In this document: one piece after another, positions 8,606 through 17,946 of the stretch
How positions within the stretch are numbered: the first letter of the stretch is position 1
Layout of the letters: each line of letters begins with the position of its first letter
Origin: Entamoeba invadens IP1
Taxonomy: Eukaryota; Evosea; Mastigamoebida; Endamoebidae
NCBI RefSeq assembly: GCF_000330505.1
Contig: NW_004440367.1
Span: 16,069-43,177, forward strand
Reading direction: 5' to 3'
DNA length: 27,109 nt
Notes under the pieces: generated by a model
What the model saw: only the letters and a program-made list of their open reading frames with translations
Told to the model about the DNA's origin: nothing
Databases searched by the model: none
Program-made: the position numbers and the translations under genes

Positions 8606-9872
8606 ATGTCGAAAGATGAATACACACAACTTGTATTGTTTGAGAGGATATACATAAACCGTTTTTATTGCAAAATATGTGGGAAAATATTAACCAGAAG
8701 TGGAATGAATCAACATATCCACTCCATTGAATACACCAAAAAACTATAGACTTGATTTTAAACGTTTATAACTACAGTAAAAATTTTATTTTTATTAAAA
8801 AAAGTGCAAGAAAAAGAAGTTCAAGAAGATGAGAGAGACACAAATTTGTTACGACATGTTAGGGAGTGTGAGTTGTTTATTTCGAAAAAAATAATATAAA
8901 ATGACTTTATTCCAAAAACAGAAGTTATCAATGATATTATAAGTGGTGTCATCGAAGAAATAAAAGTCTATGGTTTACATTTTTATAAATGTTTTTGTTT
9001 GTCTAAACAACAATGAGACGTAGAAGTGATGAAGAATATACAATTAAAAAGAACAAATCAAAGTTATGATCAAAATTGTGTTTTTGTAGCAATATAATGT
9101 GATGAATGCTAAATACACAAAGTTAGTAAATGTGTAATGTGGGTGATATTGGTAATGCTAAACGCTGAAGTCAAAGATATTCTTTTAAAGTTTTGGGAAG
9201 CCACACTTTCGACTGGAATATCTATTAAAGACAGAATATTTAAGTATTTTCTAGAGTTTGGTGTGGACCGCAATAAAATAAGTATTTGTACGAGTGATGC
9301 AGGTTCAAATGTGTATGGTTGTTACAATGGATGTTATGCTCTCATTATGAAAGAAGTTAACTATGAAAACAGATTTTTTATTTGTAATAAAAATAGATGT
9401 TTTTGTCATACAATTAATCTGGCGTCAAAAGAACTTGAAATTTTTAATTGGTTAACCGATTAAAATAAACGAGACGCAAAAAACGCGTTTAAAAAAATAT
9501 AATTGAAATTTTGGTTATTGTTTTTGTTTAGATAAAACGTGTAAAATCAATTTTATATTTTTTGTGTTTTTTTAAATAAAATCACTAACAATTCTTTTGC
9601 AAACCCATTCTGCCGCACAAATCAAAGAAAAATATAATTGTAATAAGTTTGTTTTGCTACTCCGATGTTGTCACTGTTATAATAAAGAATTTCTACTCAT
9701 TACTAGTGTCTGGGGAATTTTGGTCGATTATATTTCAAACCTAAAGTTAAAATCGCATTATAATGATCGTAAAAACCTGGGGGCTGATCTCTTGCTGTTG
9801 TGTCGACTATGTGAAAACTTCTATAAGATGCCTTTTTTTACAATAGAATATTTATATGTAATTTATTTTTAG
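8606..9872 (+). pseudogene. Degenerate hAT-family transposase gene
   Basis: Remains of a hAT transposase in several pieces. 8606-8749 encodes 47 residues with a BED/C2H2-like finger (FYCKICGKILTRSGMNQHIH). 8811-9003 holds further fragments with stops (NLLRHVRECEL, IISGVIEEIKVYGLHF). 9083-9463 gives FVAI-stop-CDEC-stop-IHK and then an open run with GISIKDRIFKYFLEFGVD, KISICTSDAGSNV and CFCHTINLAS. CDE matches the first catalytic Asp region of hAT elements, TSDAGSN the second, and the Cys/His-x-x-Asn-Leu-Ala segment the conserved motif after it. 9597-9872 continues with HSAAQIKEKY, KEFLLITSVWGILVDYISNL and LLLLCRLCENFYK, consistent with the helical domain. The C-terminal hATC dimerisation region and the ends were not found. 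Inactive. Confidence 0.75.
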
Positions 9873-10166
9873 AATTTTTTTCTTATTTTTATATTTATAG
9901 AAAAAAAAACGCAATTTTTTGCGTCTAGTGCATTTTGCCCCCCCCCAAAAAATACTGTTGGCTGGTTAACATAAAATTACCACTTTGAAGTAAGTGCATT
10001 CTTTTTATTAATTATTTTTTTTGTTTATTTGTGTTTGTTATTCATAATTCAAAAATTTATTAAATAAAAAAATGTTATTTAAAACGTGGCAAAACAAGTA
10101 TTTTTTGTAAATATGAATCTTGACTTTTTAAAATATTAAAAAAATAAAAACTATCAAATTTATACC
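9873..10166. other. Spacer with C9 homopolymer and short hairpin
   Basis: No gene. It contains ACGCAATTTTTTGCGT (9910-9925), a 6-bp-stem hairpin, and nine consecutive C at 9938-9946, which stands out in such AT-rich DNA. TTTTTTGCGTCT at 9915-9926 is the exact complement of AGACGCAAAAAA at 9472-9483. Confidence 0.5.
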
Positions 10167-11519
10167 ATGAATACTCATTTAGAAATGGTTTATCTTACTA
10201 ACATCTTGCTTTACATTCAACAAGAAACGACACTTCGTTATTTTCGTCGAATTAATAAAAAGGCACAAGACGCCATTCGATGTTTAAAGGTGAATCCTCG
10301 TTCTATATATTATAGTTACGATTTTCTTTTTAATTTTTTTCCACATCTCAACACTTTAACAGGCAACTTGGAAACAATACAGCGATCTTTAACAAAAAGT
10401 CAGTTAAACCAAATCACCTGGCTCGACTGCTCAGACACTCTAACACTTCCAGAAGCATATTCTCAATTCATTTTAGATAAAATTATAACCATATTTGTCA
10501 ACATTGAAAGTTTTGTTTTTATTTCTCAAAATTGCAGAAACGTAAGAAAAGTTGTTATAAATACTGACGACGATTTAACTGTTCCAAACGTGAAGTTTTT
10601 TAAACTTCGAAAATTCATAGTGAAAAATTGCACAGACAAAAATTTGGTGTTGAACATTTCACAATTTGCAGCAACAAACCCAGACGTGTTTATTGGAATG
10701 CTATATTATAATAATGACCACGTGGACATCACAGACTGTTCTAATGCAAGATTTAAAATAATTCAATCTGAAGTAAATACAGAAGAAGTTGTAAAATATA
10801 ATACAGTGTTTGAAGACATTGTGAAAAGAGCATTCAATATAAGTCCAATTACTATCAAAAAACTTGACCAAAGCACTTTAAACCCCGAGATAATGTATAA
10901 ATTAAAATATATCAGAGCTTCACCCACAAAACCTCCAACCGAAATTTCACTTAAAATAGAAAATAATATTGCAAAAGTATTCGATTTCTCAAAATACACG
11001 AGTGTCATTAACATCAAACTCATTTTTGAATTATCAGTCGCCGTGTCACTTGTTTGTCCAGTGAAAAATCAATATTTTGGCAATTTAAAATTTCTTAATG
11101 TCATGTCGAAATCTGACAATCCAATTGACTTTGTCGGGTGTAACGGCTGTGACAATTTGACCGCGATTCACATCGAGTGCAATATAAAACGAATTGTTAT
11201 AAATACACACAACAAAGTTCATTTGGTGTTGATAAATACATCTAAAAATAAAGCAAGTTTGAATTTTCAAAATGCACCCAATTGTAATTATTGTGCTATT
11301 AAAGGTAATTTCGATTTGGAAATAATTTCTTTTAAAAATACGGGGTTGGATTCTTTATTTGAATTCAAGGGGTGGGAGTCCCTCAAAAAAGTCAAATTTT
11401 ACACCGAAAAAGATATCAAAATATACCAAGCAAGAGTTGTTGCAAAAAGAATATGTGATTCATTAGGAAGGAAAATTGAAATCCAGTTTTGTGGGAAAGA
11501 AAACACCATTAATATGTAG
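10167..11519 (+). CDS. F-box-like/leucine-rich repeat family protein (450 aa)
   Basis: One of three paralogs in this window, with 15193-16902 and 23071-24315. They share an N-terminal helix-rich module: LEMVYLTNILLYIQQETTLR, FRRINKKAQDAI, then FFPHLNTLTGNL. The corresponding pattern L-x-x-V/I-Y/F-L/M-x-N-V/I-x-L-Y...F-x-x-I/V-N-K-x-C/A-x-x-A, followed by a FPxLxTL strand, is seen in all three. It resembles an F-box followed by irregular leucine-rich repeats, an expanded Entamoeba family mostly annotated as hypothetical or LRR proteins. The rest is made of repeating hydrophobic strands (FVFISQNC..., LRKFIVKNC, LKFLNVMS, LEIISFKNTGLDSLF) typical of a loose LRR solenoid. It probably mediates protein binding, perhaps as a ubiquitin-ligase adaptor (inference). 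No signal peptide or membrane segment. The start codon is the first Met in frame and aligns with the paralogs. Confidence 0.75.
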   Translation: MNTHLEMVYLTNILLYIQQETTLRYFRRINKKAQDAIRCLKVNPRSIYYSYDFLFNFFPHLNTLTGNLETIQRSLTKSQLNQITWLDCSDTLTLPEAYSQFILDKIITIFVNIESFVFISQNCRNVRKVVINTDDDLTVPNVKFFKLRKFIVKNCTDKNLVLNISQFAATNPDVFIGMLYYNNDHVDITDCSNARFKIIQSEVNTEEVVKYNTVFEDIVKRAFNISPITIKKLDQSTLNPEIMYKLKYIRASPTKPPTEISLKIENNIAKVFDFSKYTSVINIKLIFELSVAVSLVCPVKNQYFGNLKFLNVMSKSDNPIDFVGCNGCDNLTAIHIECNIKRIVINTHNKVHLVLINTSKNKASLNFQNAPNCNYCAIKGNFDLEIISFKNTGLDSLFEFKGWESLKKVKFYTEKDIKIYQARVVAKRICDSLGRKIEIQFCGKENTINM

Positions 11520-12641
11520 TGTTTTTTTTATTTTATTAATTAATAATAGAACATTATCTCAGTGATAATTTATATAAAAACCCAAAATACAAGTATGGAT
11601 TACATAACTTTTTAATGAATCCTGGTTTATTTAAATATGTTTTCACTAACATTTTTAAAATTATTAAATATGTTAGTGATTAAAATAAAAACACTAAAAA
11701 CTGTGATTTAGTGATATAAATCCAATCACGATTTATTATTTTTGTTTTGTAGTTAATAACTATTATTTTATTATAAAAAATAGTTACTCTGTTTTGTGAT
11801 TCAAATTGTTCTGAAATGATTGTATCTTATTGTATAAGATACATTTTATCTTAAAGACACTACACATTGGTAGATACTAATAATAACAAAAGTATAAATG
11901 CAAGACCATTTGACACACGAATTAATTGTATACATGTTCATGTTTAAACACATTAATTGTGTAATCGATAAATATTAAATTAAAAATTCAATGAAAAACC
12001 AAATTAAACACATTGTTTTATTCATAAACTAACGCCTTTTTATAAAATGGTTATAGATTTTTTATTTAAAATGATACATATTATTTTATCCATTTGTTAA
12101 TTTTTTGAAGTATTCAAATAGCAGTAAGTTGAAAGCTTGGTAATTGTCGAAACTTTCGTCCCACATCCGTCATTACAAATAAAATGAGTGAATTACGATA
12201 TACCTTTGATTCAAAAAGAAATTTTATTAATTACATTTATGAATTTTAAAATATCGACCAAAATTTATACCTACTATAATAATAATTTCTTTTTGTTCCA
12301 AACACTTTTAATTTACTGTAACAACTCTGTGATTTATATATTGTAATTTTATAATTATGAGAATAACAAATTTAATAAACAATTATTACTTATTAAAAAC
12401 TTAAAAATATTTTTATTTAATACAAAATACAGTTCGCTTGATAACTTATTTTGAAATAGTTAAAAAGTCAAATATATAACAAAAATGACTGAAATTCAAT
12501 TTAAATGATAATTAAATACATTGTTGATTTGTTAAATTGCTCACATTTGAAACGACCACTCATGTTAGTTTTAAATGTTATAGAACTTTTACGTTTAAAA
12601 AGTATATAAAATATTATATTATTTACTTTATTTTTTTTAAT
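11520..12641. other. AT-rich spacer with two perfect hairpins
   Basis: No gene recognised. TCACTAACAT (11643-11652) pairs with ATGTTAGTGA (11670-11679) downstream of the LRR-like gene. TGTATCTTAT-TGT-ATAAGATACA forms a perfect 10-bp-stem hairpin at 11821-11843. At 11727-11806 AATCAC...TAACTATT and its approximate complement flank an AT loop, so it could be a worn MITE. Confidence 0.5.
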
Positions 12642-13226
12642 TTAACACACAAAACATGACTTATTTTTATATTTATTGGTATCACAATGTAACTTGGTTG
12701 TATTAACATCATTTTTGTGTTTATTTACTTCTCTCAAAAGGTCATTCACAACTTCTTTAATGTTAATATTATTTTTAGCAGATACTTCATAAAATAAAAT
12801 ATTTAATTCTTCAGCAAGTTTTCTTCCTTCTTTTGTAGTGACAATTCTATTACATTCCATATCACATTTATTACCACATAATACCATTGGAATGCGTTCA
12901 CTCGATTCTTTATCGAAAATTCTGTAGATTGTTTCGATAAAATGCGTAACTTGATAAAAAGAGGATGAATTTGTTATGGAGTAAACAACAATAAACCCAT
13001 CGCTTATGTGAATGTTATGTTCTCTATATGCACTCAGCTCTTCGCAATTAGCAACATCGAGTAATTCCAATAAATAAATATCACCATCGACGGTGACAGA
13101 TATTATCTCTGGTTCGTCTAGTGTGGGTTCGTAAACTTTTGTAAACTTGTTACAAACAAAACGAGTCACTATCGAAGTTTTCCCGACGTTATTACACCCC
13201 AAAAGCATTATTTTCGTTTCAGTCAT
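12642..13226 (-). CDS. Atypical Ras-family small GTPase (194 aa)
   Basis: Membrane-anchored small G protein whose N-terminal numbering matches human Ras. The P-loop is GCNNVGKTS (10-18), switch I YEPTLDE with Thr35 (32-38), switch II DVANCEE (57-63), the guanine-specificity motif NKCD (119-122) and the SAK motif (149-151). The C-terminus is a short Lys/Asn-rich linker ending CFVC, a CaaX box for prenylation. Nucleotide- and Mg-binding residues (Lys16, Thr17, Thr35, Asp57) are kept. Ras Gly12, Gly13, Gly60 and catalytic Gln61 are replaced by Asn, Asn, Asn and Cys. From Ras biochemistry this predicts very low intrinsic and GAP-stimulated GTP hydrolysis, that is, a mostly GTP-bound or otherwise regulated switch (inference). 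Full length, single exon. No clear promoter motif directly upstream. Confidence 0.92.
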   Translation of the reverse strand: MTETKIMLLGCNNVGKTSIVTRFVCNKFTKVYEPTLDEPEIISVTVDGDIYLLELLDVANCEELSAYREHNIHISDGFIVVYSITNSSSFYQVTHFIETIYRIFDKESSERIPMVLCGNKCDMECNRIVTTKEGRKLAEELNILFYEVSAKNNINIKEVVNDLLREVNKHKNDVNTTKLHCDTNKYKNKSCFVC

Positions 13227-13879
13227 TTATATATATTTTTAGTTTATTTTATTATTTTTTTAATTGTTAAAAAATAATAAGAATAGTCAAGTTTACTTAT
13301 TATTAATTAAATTCAAAGTTTAATTTTATGTTACATTCAATTATTAAAAAACATAAATTTTTTAATTCATATATTCACATGTGTGAAAACCGAGTCAATG
13401 GGTAAATATTTAATATGTTGTAATATATCGAGTATAATGCAATTATTAATGAATACAATTTGATATTACTTGCTTACACATAAAAATACATGTTTTTATA
13501 ATTTTTCAAATTAAGGTGTTATAGTAAACATAATAACAATAAATATAATTTGGTGTCATTAAAAAATAAACAAATGATAATTATATATTTCTCTAATTGT
13601 TTTTTATGATTATCGTAGTGGTGTTAAAATAATACTATTTAACCTAATGTGCTGTAATAAATAAAAATAAAACAACATTTTGAAATAAAAAATTTTTTGT
13701 ATTCATGTAGCCATTATCTTAAGTTGTTGAAGAAATTTATTTTTATCAAAATGATTGCATAAAAAAATTGACAATATTGGTTTATATATAATTTTCTTAT
13801 ATTTTAACAAAAATTTATCTAATTTACACAATAAAAAGATCAAATAATAACTGGAAACAATATTAAAATTTTTATAAGA
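13227..13879. other. AT-rich spacer up to the assembly gap
   Basis: No gene or structured repeat recognised. Confidence 0.5.
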
Positions 13880-13979
13880 NNNNNNNNNNNNNNNNNNNNN
13901 NNNNNNNNNNNNNNNNNNNNNNNNNNNNNNNNNNNNNNNNNNNNNNNNNNNNNNNNNNNNNNNNNNNNNNNNNNNNNNN
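13880..13979. other. Assembly gap (100 N)
   Basis: Exactly 100 consecutive N, a conventional placeholder for a gap of unknown size. Sequence on the two sides cannot be assumed to be contiguous. Confidence 0.99.
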
Positions 13980-14030
13980 CCCTTCTGAATATATATCAGT
14001 GTTATTACTCATTGAAACCATTATTTTCAT
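13980..14030 (-). CDS. Possible gene 5' end running into the assembly gap
   Basis: On the minus strand an ATG at 14030-14028 opens 17 codons (MKIMVSMSNNTDIYSEG) that continue without a stop into the N run. Two further in-frame Met codons (14021, 14012) could be the start. Residue use (Ser, Asn, Thr, Asp, Glu, Gly) is more protein-like than the spacer. If real, it is the start of a gene otherwise lost in the gap, divergent from the broken gene at 14282. No coding continuation is visible beyond the gap. Confidence 0.25.
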
Positions 14031-14222
14031 TTATTTTATTGTTTAAAGTCTATAAATAAAAAATGATTCCCAATTTAAAAATATTTGAAACTTTAAAGTA
14101 TATATGATAGTTTTTCGTTTAATTGCTACAACTTCAGCTAACTATTATGTTTACACACACTGATGGTATACACATACTAAAGTAGATATACTTGGTCAAA
14201 GTTATTATGATAAAGATAAAAG

Positions 14223-14269
14223 ATATTTTAAATACTTTTATCTTTATCAAAATTTAATTAAAAAATTCA
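14223..14269 (+). promoter_or_regulatory. Entamoeba-type core promoter of the 14282 relic
   Basis: TATTTTAAA at 14224-14232, similar to the GTATTTAAA TATA-like element of Entamoeba, lies ~30 bp before AAAAATTCA at 14261-14269, an exact match to the described initiator. An ATG follows 13 bp later, in line with the very short 5' leaders of Entamoeba mRNAs. Confidence 0.65.
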
Positions 14270-14281
14270 CATCAAATAAAT

Positions 14282-14694
14282 ATGTCGATTGAAAAGACGA
14301 AGGATGTGAATCGTTACCTGATGATGCCAAAATCCAAAACGAATTGCCCGACTATTATCATGTTATATATGAATATTATGATCGTATTGATTGTAAATTT
14401 AGTGAAGGTGATGTTTATCCCAATGAAGTGTTATTTGATCGATGCACAAAATATTTGGACGGGTCTACTGAACATGCTGAAATAACATATCATAAACTTA
14501 AAATATCGTTTTATAAATTAAAAAATTGTACTAGTGGTTAATGATATCGAACCCAAAAAAATATTGAACTGAATAAATGCATAGATTTTAATGGCGAACA
14601 TCGCATTGTTTCGAAAAGTGTAAATGAAATTATTCCTGATAGTGCTTTTGAATTATTTGCATTTTTTGGTCTTTTTATAATGTTTTTGTTTTAA
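14282..14694 (+). pseudogene. Broken small gene with hydrophobic C-terminal tail
   Basis: The ATG at 14282 (MSIEK...) leads within a few codons to a different frame, open from 14293, that looks truly coding: DEGCESLPDDAKIQNELPDY, then IYEYYDRIDCKFSEGDVYPN, FDRCTKYLDGSTEHAEITYH and KLKNCTSG. The change is at the A4 run 14292-14295. TAA and TGA follow back to back (14539-14544). The same frame then continues NIELNKCIDFNGEHRIVSKS, VNEIIPDSAFELF, AFFGLFIMFLF and TAA. The hydrophobic end could be a tail anchor or GPI signal. The middle lesion may be two stops or two compensating frameshifts around the A7 run near 14556. I do not recognise the family. The promoter still looks intact, so decay may be recent. 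Confidence 0.55.
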
Positions 14695-15192
14695 ACGTTA
14701 AAACAATTTACTTTTGTTGTTGTGTTTTAAATTGTTTGTATATCGTTGTCAATGTTTATATCATTTGTTTACAATCATTTAATATTTTTACTTAAAGTTA
14801 ACTGCACTTAATTTAAATTCAGCAAATAAAATTTTCGCATATGAAAAATTATGTAAATATTAGTTAAAATAAAACTACCGTTCAATAATTGAAGTAATTG
14901 TTAAAATATAAACATTTTTTCTTGTAATTGTAAGTGTTTTCAAATTTGTATTTTTCGTCATTAATATTCCACATAAATATTAACTTAGTAAATTAATTAA
15001 TTTAACAATAATTTTTCATTAACATTTTTATATAATTGCATACATTTGACAATTATAACATTTAAAAAATAAACATATGTTATATGTGTTGATTTTAAAT
15101 AAAATAATAATCAACCTTTATGTTGTAATTATAAAAACTATACATTGATACAATACCTTTCGAAGATAACAAAAAATTGATAATCATTTAAA
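14695..15192. other. AT-rich spacer, no gene recognised
   Basis: Convergent 3' ends on both sides. No repeat or RNA gene recognised. Confidence 0.5.
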
Positions 15193-16902
15193 TTATTGAG
15201 GTCCATTGATTAATTTTGCTATATTTCTTTTTGTCCCTTTGATTGTCTCGATTTTGGTGTTCGCTGTTATACTTTCAAAACTCGATTTTTGGTGTTTTAA
15301 AAGCTTTGCAGAGTTTATAAATAAATTCTTTACTTCTACACAATCAAATTCGATGTTTTCTGCGTTACCCATTGTAATTTCTTCATAACAACCACATTTA
15401 AACTTGATATTTTTTACATCCCCAAACTTAGCAGTAATTTTGTCCTTTCTTTTATAAATTTGACTTACCATGACTTCGTCAAAATCTTCACTTGACAAGT
15501 CAAAATCACATGGACTACTAATCTCGATGTTACCAGCCGAAAACTCAACTCTTTTTGCTTTAAATTTACATCTGTGTTTTCCAAGTTTTTCAACATCAAA
15601 TGTCACTTCTTGTGTGTCTTGATACACATCAAAGATAGTGTATTTCTTGAAGTCGACAATAAATGTGTTCGTCGGTTTGTCATCTCGCACAAATTTAACA
15701 CAATTCAACGAGTTAAAACACTCAAATTCAGTCAAGTTTTCATCATTAACAAGCAGAGAACTTCCTTTGTAATTCAAGACGTAAATTTTTGTCAGTTTCA
15801 ATTTGTCAATTTTCAGGTTTCCAGTCACTTCGTCGACTTTCAATTTTTCCAATTTGAGTGGAAGAGCCAATTCTGTGACATTCACATTCTTCAAAGAGAC
15901 CACCCGAATATTTTCTGAATCTAAAAAATTTAAATTAACATCCACATAATATTTATTTGGATCGTCTTGATACCCATTGCCATCCCAAATCTGACGTTTG
16001 GGTGGTTGAAACACTTTAATTCCACTACAAAAAGAGTTTTTAACCGCATTTTCAATAATTTCCTCGTGACCATTCATATTGGGCATTACCTTCACAAGTC
16101 GTCCAAAATCATTAAATTGTTCCTCTGTTGTGCAGAAGTCTGGAATGTACTTCATTCCTATCGTTTCTTTGGCAAGAAATTGCACATAGAAATCTACGTT
16201 GTCGATATGTGTTATCGTTTTGAGTATATCAAGTGGGTTGGTATCATTTCTAGTAACGTTTATGTAAAAGAAAATAACTATCACAAATTTCACATCTTTT
16301 TTACTTGAAAAATCGATTGAGAGCAAATCGTTCAATTCTTCAATTGAAATCAAAGCAGTCACTTTTTGAAGAGACTTGATGTCGAAAAATTTTTTCAATT
16401 TCAGACTTTCTTTGTCATCTTCCATACCTTTTAAACATGATTCAAACCCAACATAAAACGTTTTAGAAAAATCTAAAAATGCGTCTTTCAAATTTTCATA
16501 CAACTCCCCATATTTTCCAACGGCTAAAACTTCATTGGAAGATAATCGAATTTTTCTGACCTTTGGAGGAAACCATTTGGTCTTGAGTGTATTTTCCATT
16601 TTCGATGATGGATCTTTGCGTGACGTTACAAGAGAATTGTTGACTTCTATTAGAGGGATGTCATCACTTGAAAATTTTCTTGGACAATAAGAAAGGGCGT
16701 TGAAATATAAAGTCTGCAGATTTGGGAAGAAATAAATGATATCTTCAATGGCAACTGTCTGACTTAATTTGTATGTGTTAATATACATTGTCTGCACTGC
16801 TTCATAACAGGATTTATTAATTAACATAAAGTTTGTAACATCTTCTAGAGTGTCAAAATATAATATGACGTTTTTCATAAAAATTTGTTGGAGACATGTC
16901 AT
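15193..16902 (-). CDS. F-box-like/leucine-rich repeat family protein (569 aa)
   Basis: The longest of the three paralogs here. The N-terminus reads LQQIFMKNVILYFDTLEDVT, FMLINKSCYEAVQTMYIN and IIYFFPNLQTLYFNAL, aligning with the start of the proteins at 10167 and 23071 (F-box-like helices, then the FPxLxTL strand). The middle carries charged insertions. Residues ~320-560 are a regular series of short beta-strand/LRR-like units (LDSENIRVVSLKNVNVTELA, LKLEKLKVDEVTGNLKIDKL, LTKIYVLNYKGSSL, ENIEFDCVEVKNLFINSAKL). No membrane segment or signal peptide, so probably intracellular. A protein-interaction or ubiquitin-adaptor role is inferred only from the module order. The Met at 16902 is the first in frame and matches the family start. 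A TTTCA initiator-like motif lies ~10 bp before it on the coding strand, with GATTTAAAC further upstream. Confidence 0.75.
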   Translation of the reverse strand: MTCLQQIFMKNVILYFDTLEDVTNFMLINKSCYEAVQTMYINTYKLSQTVAIEDIIYFFPNLQTLYFNALSYCPRKFSSDDIPLIEVNNSLVTSRKDPSSKMENTLKTKWFPPKVRKIRLSSNEVLAVGKYGELYENLKDAFLDFSKTFYVGFESCLKGMEDDKESLKLKKFFDIKSLQKVTALISIEELNDLLSIDFSSKKDVKFVIVIFFYINVTRNDTNPLDILKTITHIDNVDFYVQFLAKETIGMKYIPDFCTTEEQFNDFGRLVKVMPNMNGHEEIIENAVKNSFCSGIKVFQPPKRQIWDGNGYQDDPNKYYVDVNLNFLDSENIRVVSLKNVNVTELALPLKLEKLKVDEVTGNLKIDKLKLTKIYVLNYKGSSLLVNDENLTEFECFNSLNCVKFVRDDKPTNTFIVDFKKYTIFDVYQDTQEVTFDVEKLGKHRCKFKAKRVEFSAGNIEISSPCDFDLSSEDFDEVMVSQIYKRKDKITAKFGDVKNIKFKCGCYEEITMGNAENIEFDCVEVKNLFINSAKLLKHQKSSFESITANTKIETIKGTKRNIAKLINGPQ

Positions 16903-17332
16903 GTTTTGAAATATTAAAGTTTTTGTTTAAATCTTTATATTTTTCGAATTTTAGAGGTTTGTATACAAAAATAACTATTTAATAAAAATAATATAAACTT
17001 CTATAATTCATTATAATCAAAATTTTATTGATAATAACAAATATATTAATTATGATATATTTGTTATATATATAATTTTTATAATTTACATTTAACTATC
17101 TAATTATTCTAATTAAATAAACTAGATTTGATAAAACAATTCATTTAAAAAAATTATTTAAATAAAACTGTCTTAAAAGACTGTACAATCAAAGGCGTCT
17201 ATATGTAGTAATTATAATTGTTGAACTTGCATAATTGTTGCACAACTTGTTAAAAATTTGTAATGTACCACAATTAAATATTTTGTTCTTGAATCTGTAT
17301 TTTTTATGTTGAATAAAAAACCAAATTATTAA
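16903..17332. other. AT-rich spacer, no gene recognised
   Basis: Contains the presumed promoter of the 16902 gene and long A/T runs, including a self-complementary ATATATTTGTTAT/ATAACAAATATAT pair near 17034-17072. Confidence 0.5.
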
Positions 17333-17334
17333 TA

Positions 17335-17551
17335 GAGTTTGTTGTAAAACGTTGTCCCAGTCGCCAACGTTGTCCTTTTTATCAATTTATACACAAATAT
17401 TTGTTTAAAACCCCGGGAATTAGGTAAAAATTGAAAAAATTGGAAAAAAACTAAAACGACGTTTTTTTTATATTTCGAATATTTTCCAATTTTCATTGAC
17501 CAAAAAGCCCAGGACAACGTTGGCGACGGGACAACGTTTTCTGACTAACTC
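17335..17551. mobile_element. 217-bp MITE with 41-bp TIRs and TA duplication
   Basis: Flanked by TA (17333-17334 and 17552-17553). The left TIR (17335-17375) starts GAGTTTGTTGTAAAACGTTG. The reverse complement of the right TIR (17512-17551) starts GAGTTAGTCAGAAAACGTTG. Both continue TCCC(A)GTCGCCAACGTTGTCC, differing by about five substitutions and a one-base indel. ACGTTGTCC occurs twice in each TIR, as expected for tandem transposase sites. The centre is A/T-rich and partly self-complementary (AAATTGGAAAA / TTTTCCAATTTT). No coding capacity; the TA target suggests mobilisation by a Tc1/mariner-type transposase. Its TIRs differ from the pogo-like element at 4731. Confidence 0.9.
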
Positions 17552-17553
17552 TA

Positions 17554-17946
17554 TAAGATAAATTTCTTTATTAAAAAAATTCCCAAAATCCACTTATTTA
17601 CGACAAATAAATAAGTTTTTTATTGAATTCACAACAAATAGAAGCCTTCGAAATATAAACATTATTTTGTTTATAATATTTTCAAATTAGATAGAAATGC
17701 TTTTTCTTAATTAAATAATAATAAATAATAAAATTACAACAAAAAGTATAATACAATTAATTTAACATTAAAATTATAAAGTTTTTTTCAAAACACTTTT
17801 TTTCATAAAAACTATACCATATTAATAATAATATAAATTTTTATATGAATATTATAAATCAAAAAACCATTTTTATCAACAACAATTTTTTATATTTGAA
17901 CTGATAATGTTTGAATTAAAAATAGTTAAAAACCCTTCAACTTAAA
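17554..17946. other. AT-rich spacer, no gene recognised
   Basis: Between the MITE and the 3' end of the Cys-rich gene. Only A/T runs were seen. Confidence 0.5.

Noticed and set aside
14282..14485. 67-aa ORF starting MSIEK as an intact gene
   Set aside because: After the first codons the peptide is Met/Ile-rich and random-looking; the overlapping frame is the coding-like one, so the locus is a frameshifted relic.
15206..16308. Plus-strand frames of 60-114 aa opposite the 569-aa gene
   Set aside because: Antisense shadows rich in Phe/Ile with no independent motif.
17329..17517. 62-aa minus-strand ORF
   Set aside because: Falls inside the 217-bp MITE and reads through its TIR; not a gene.
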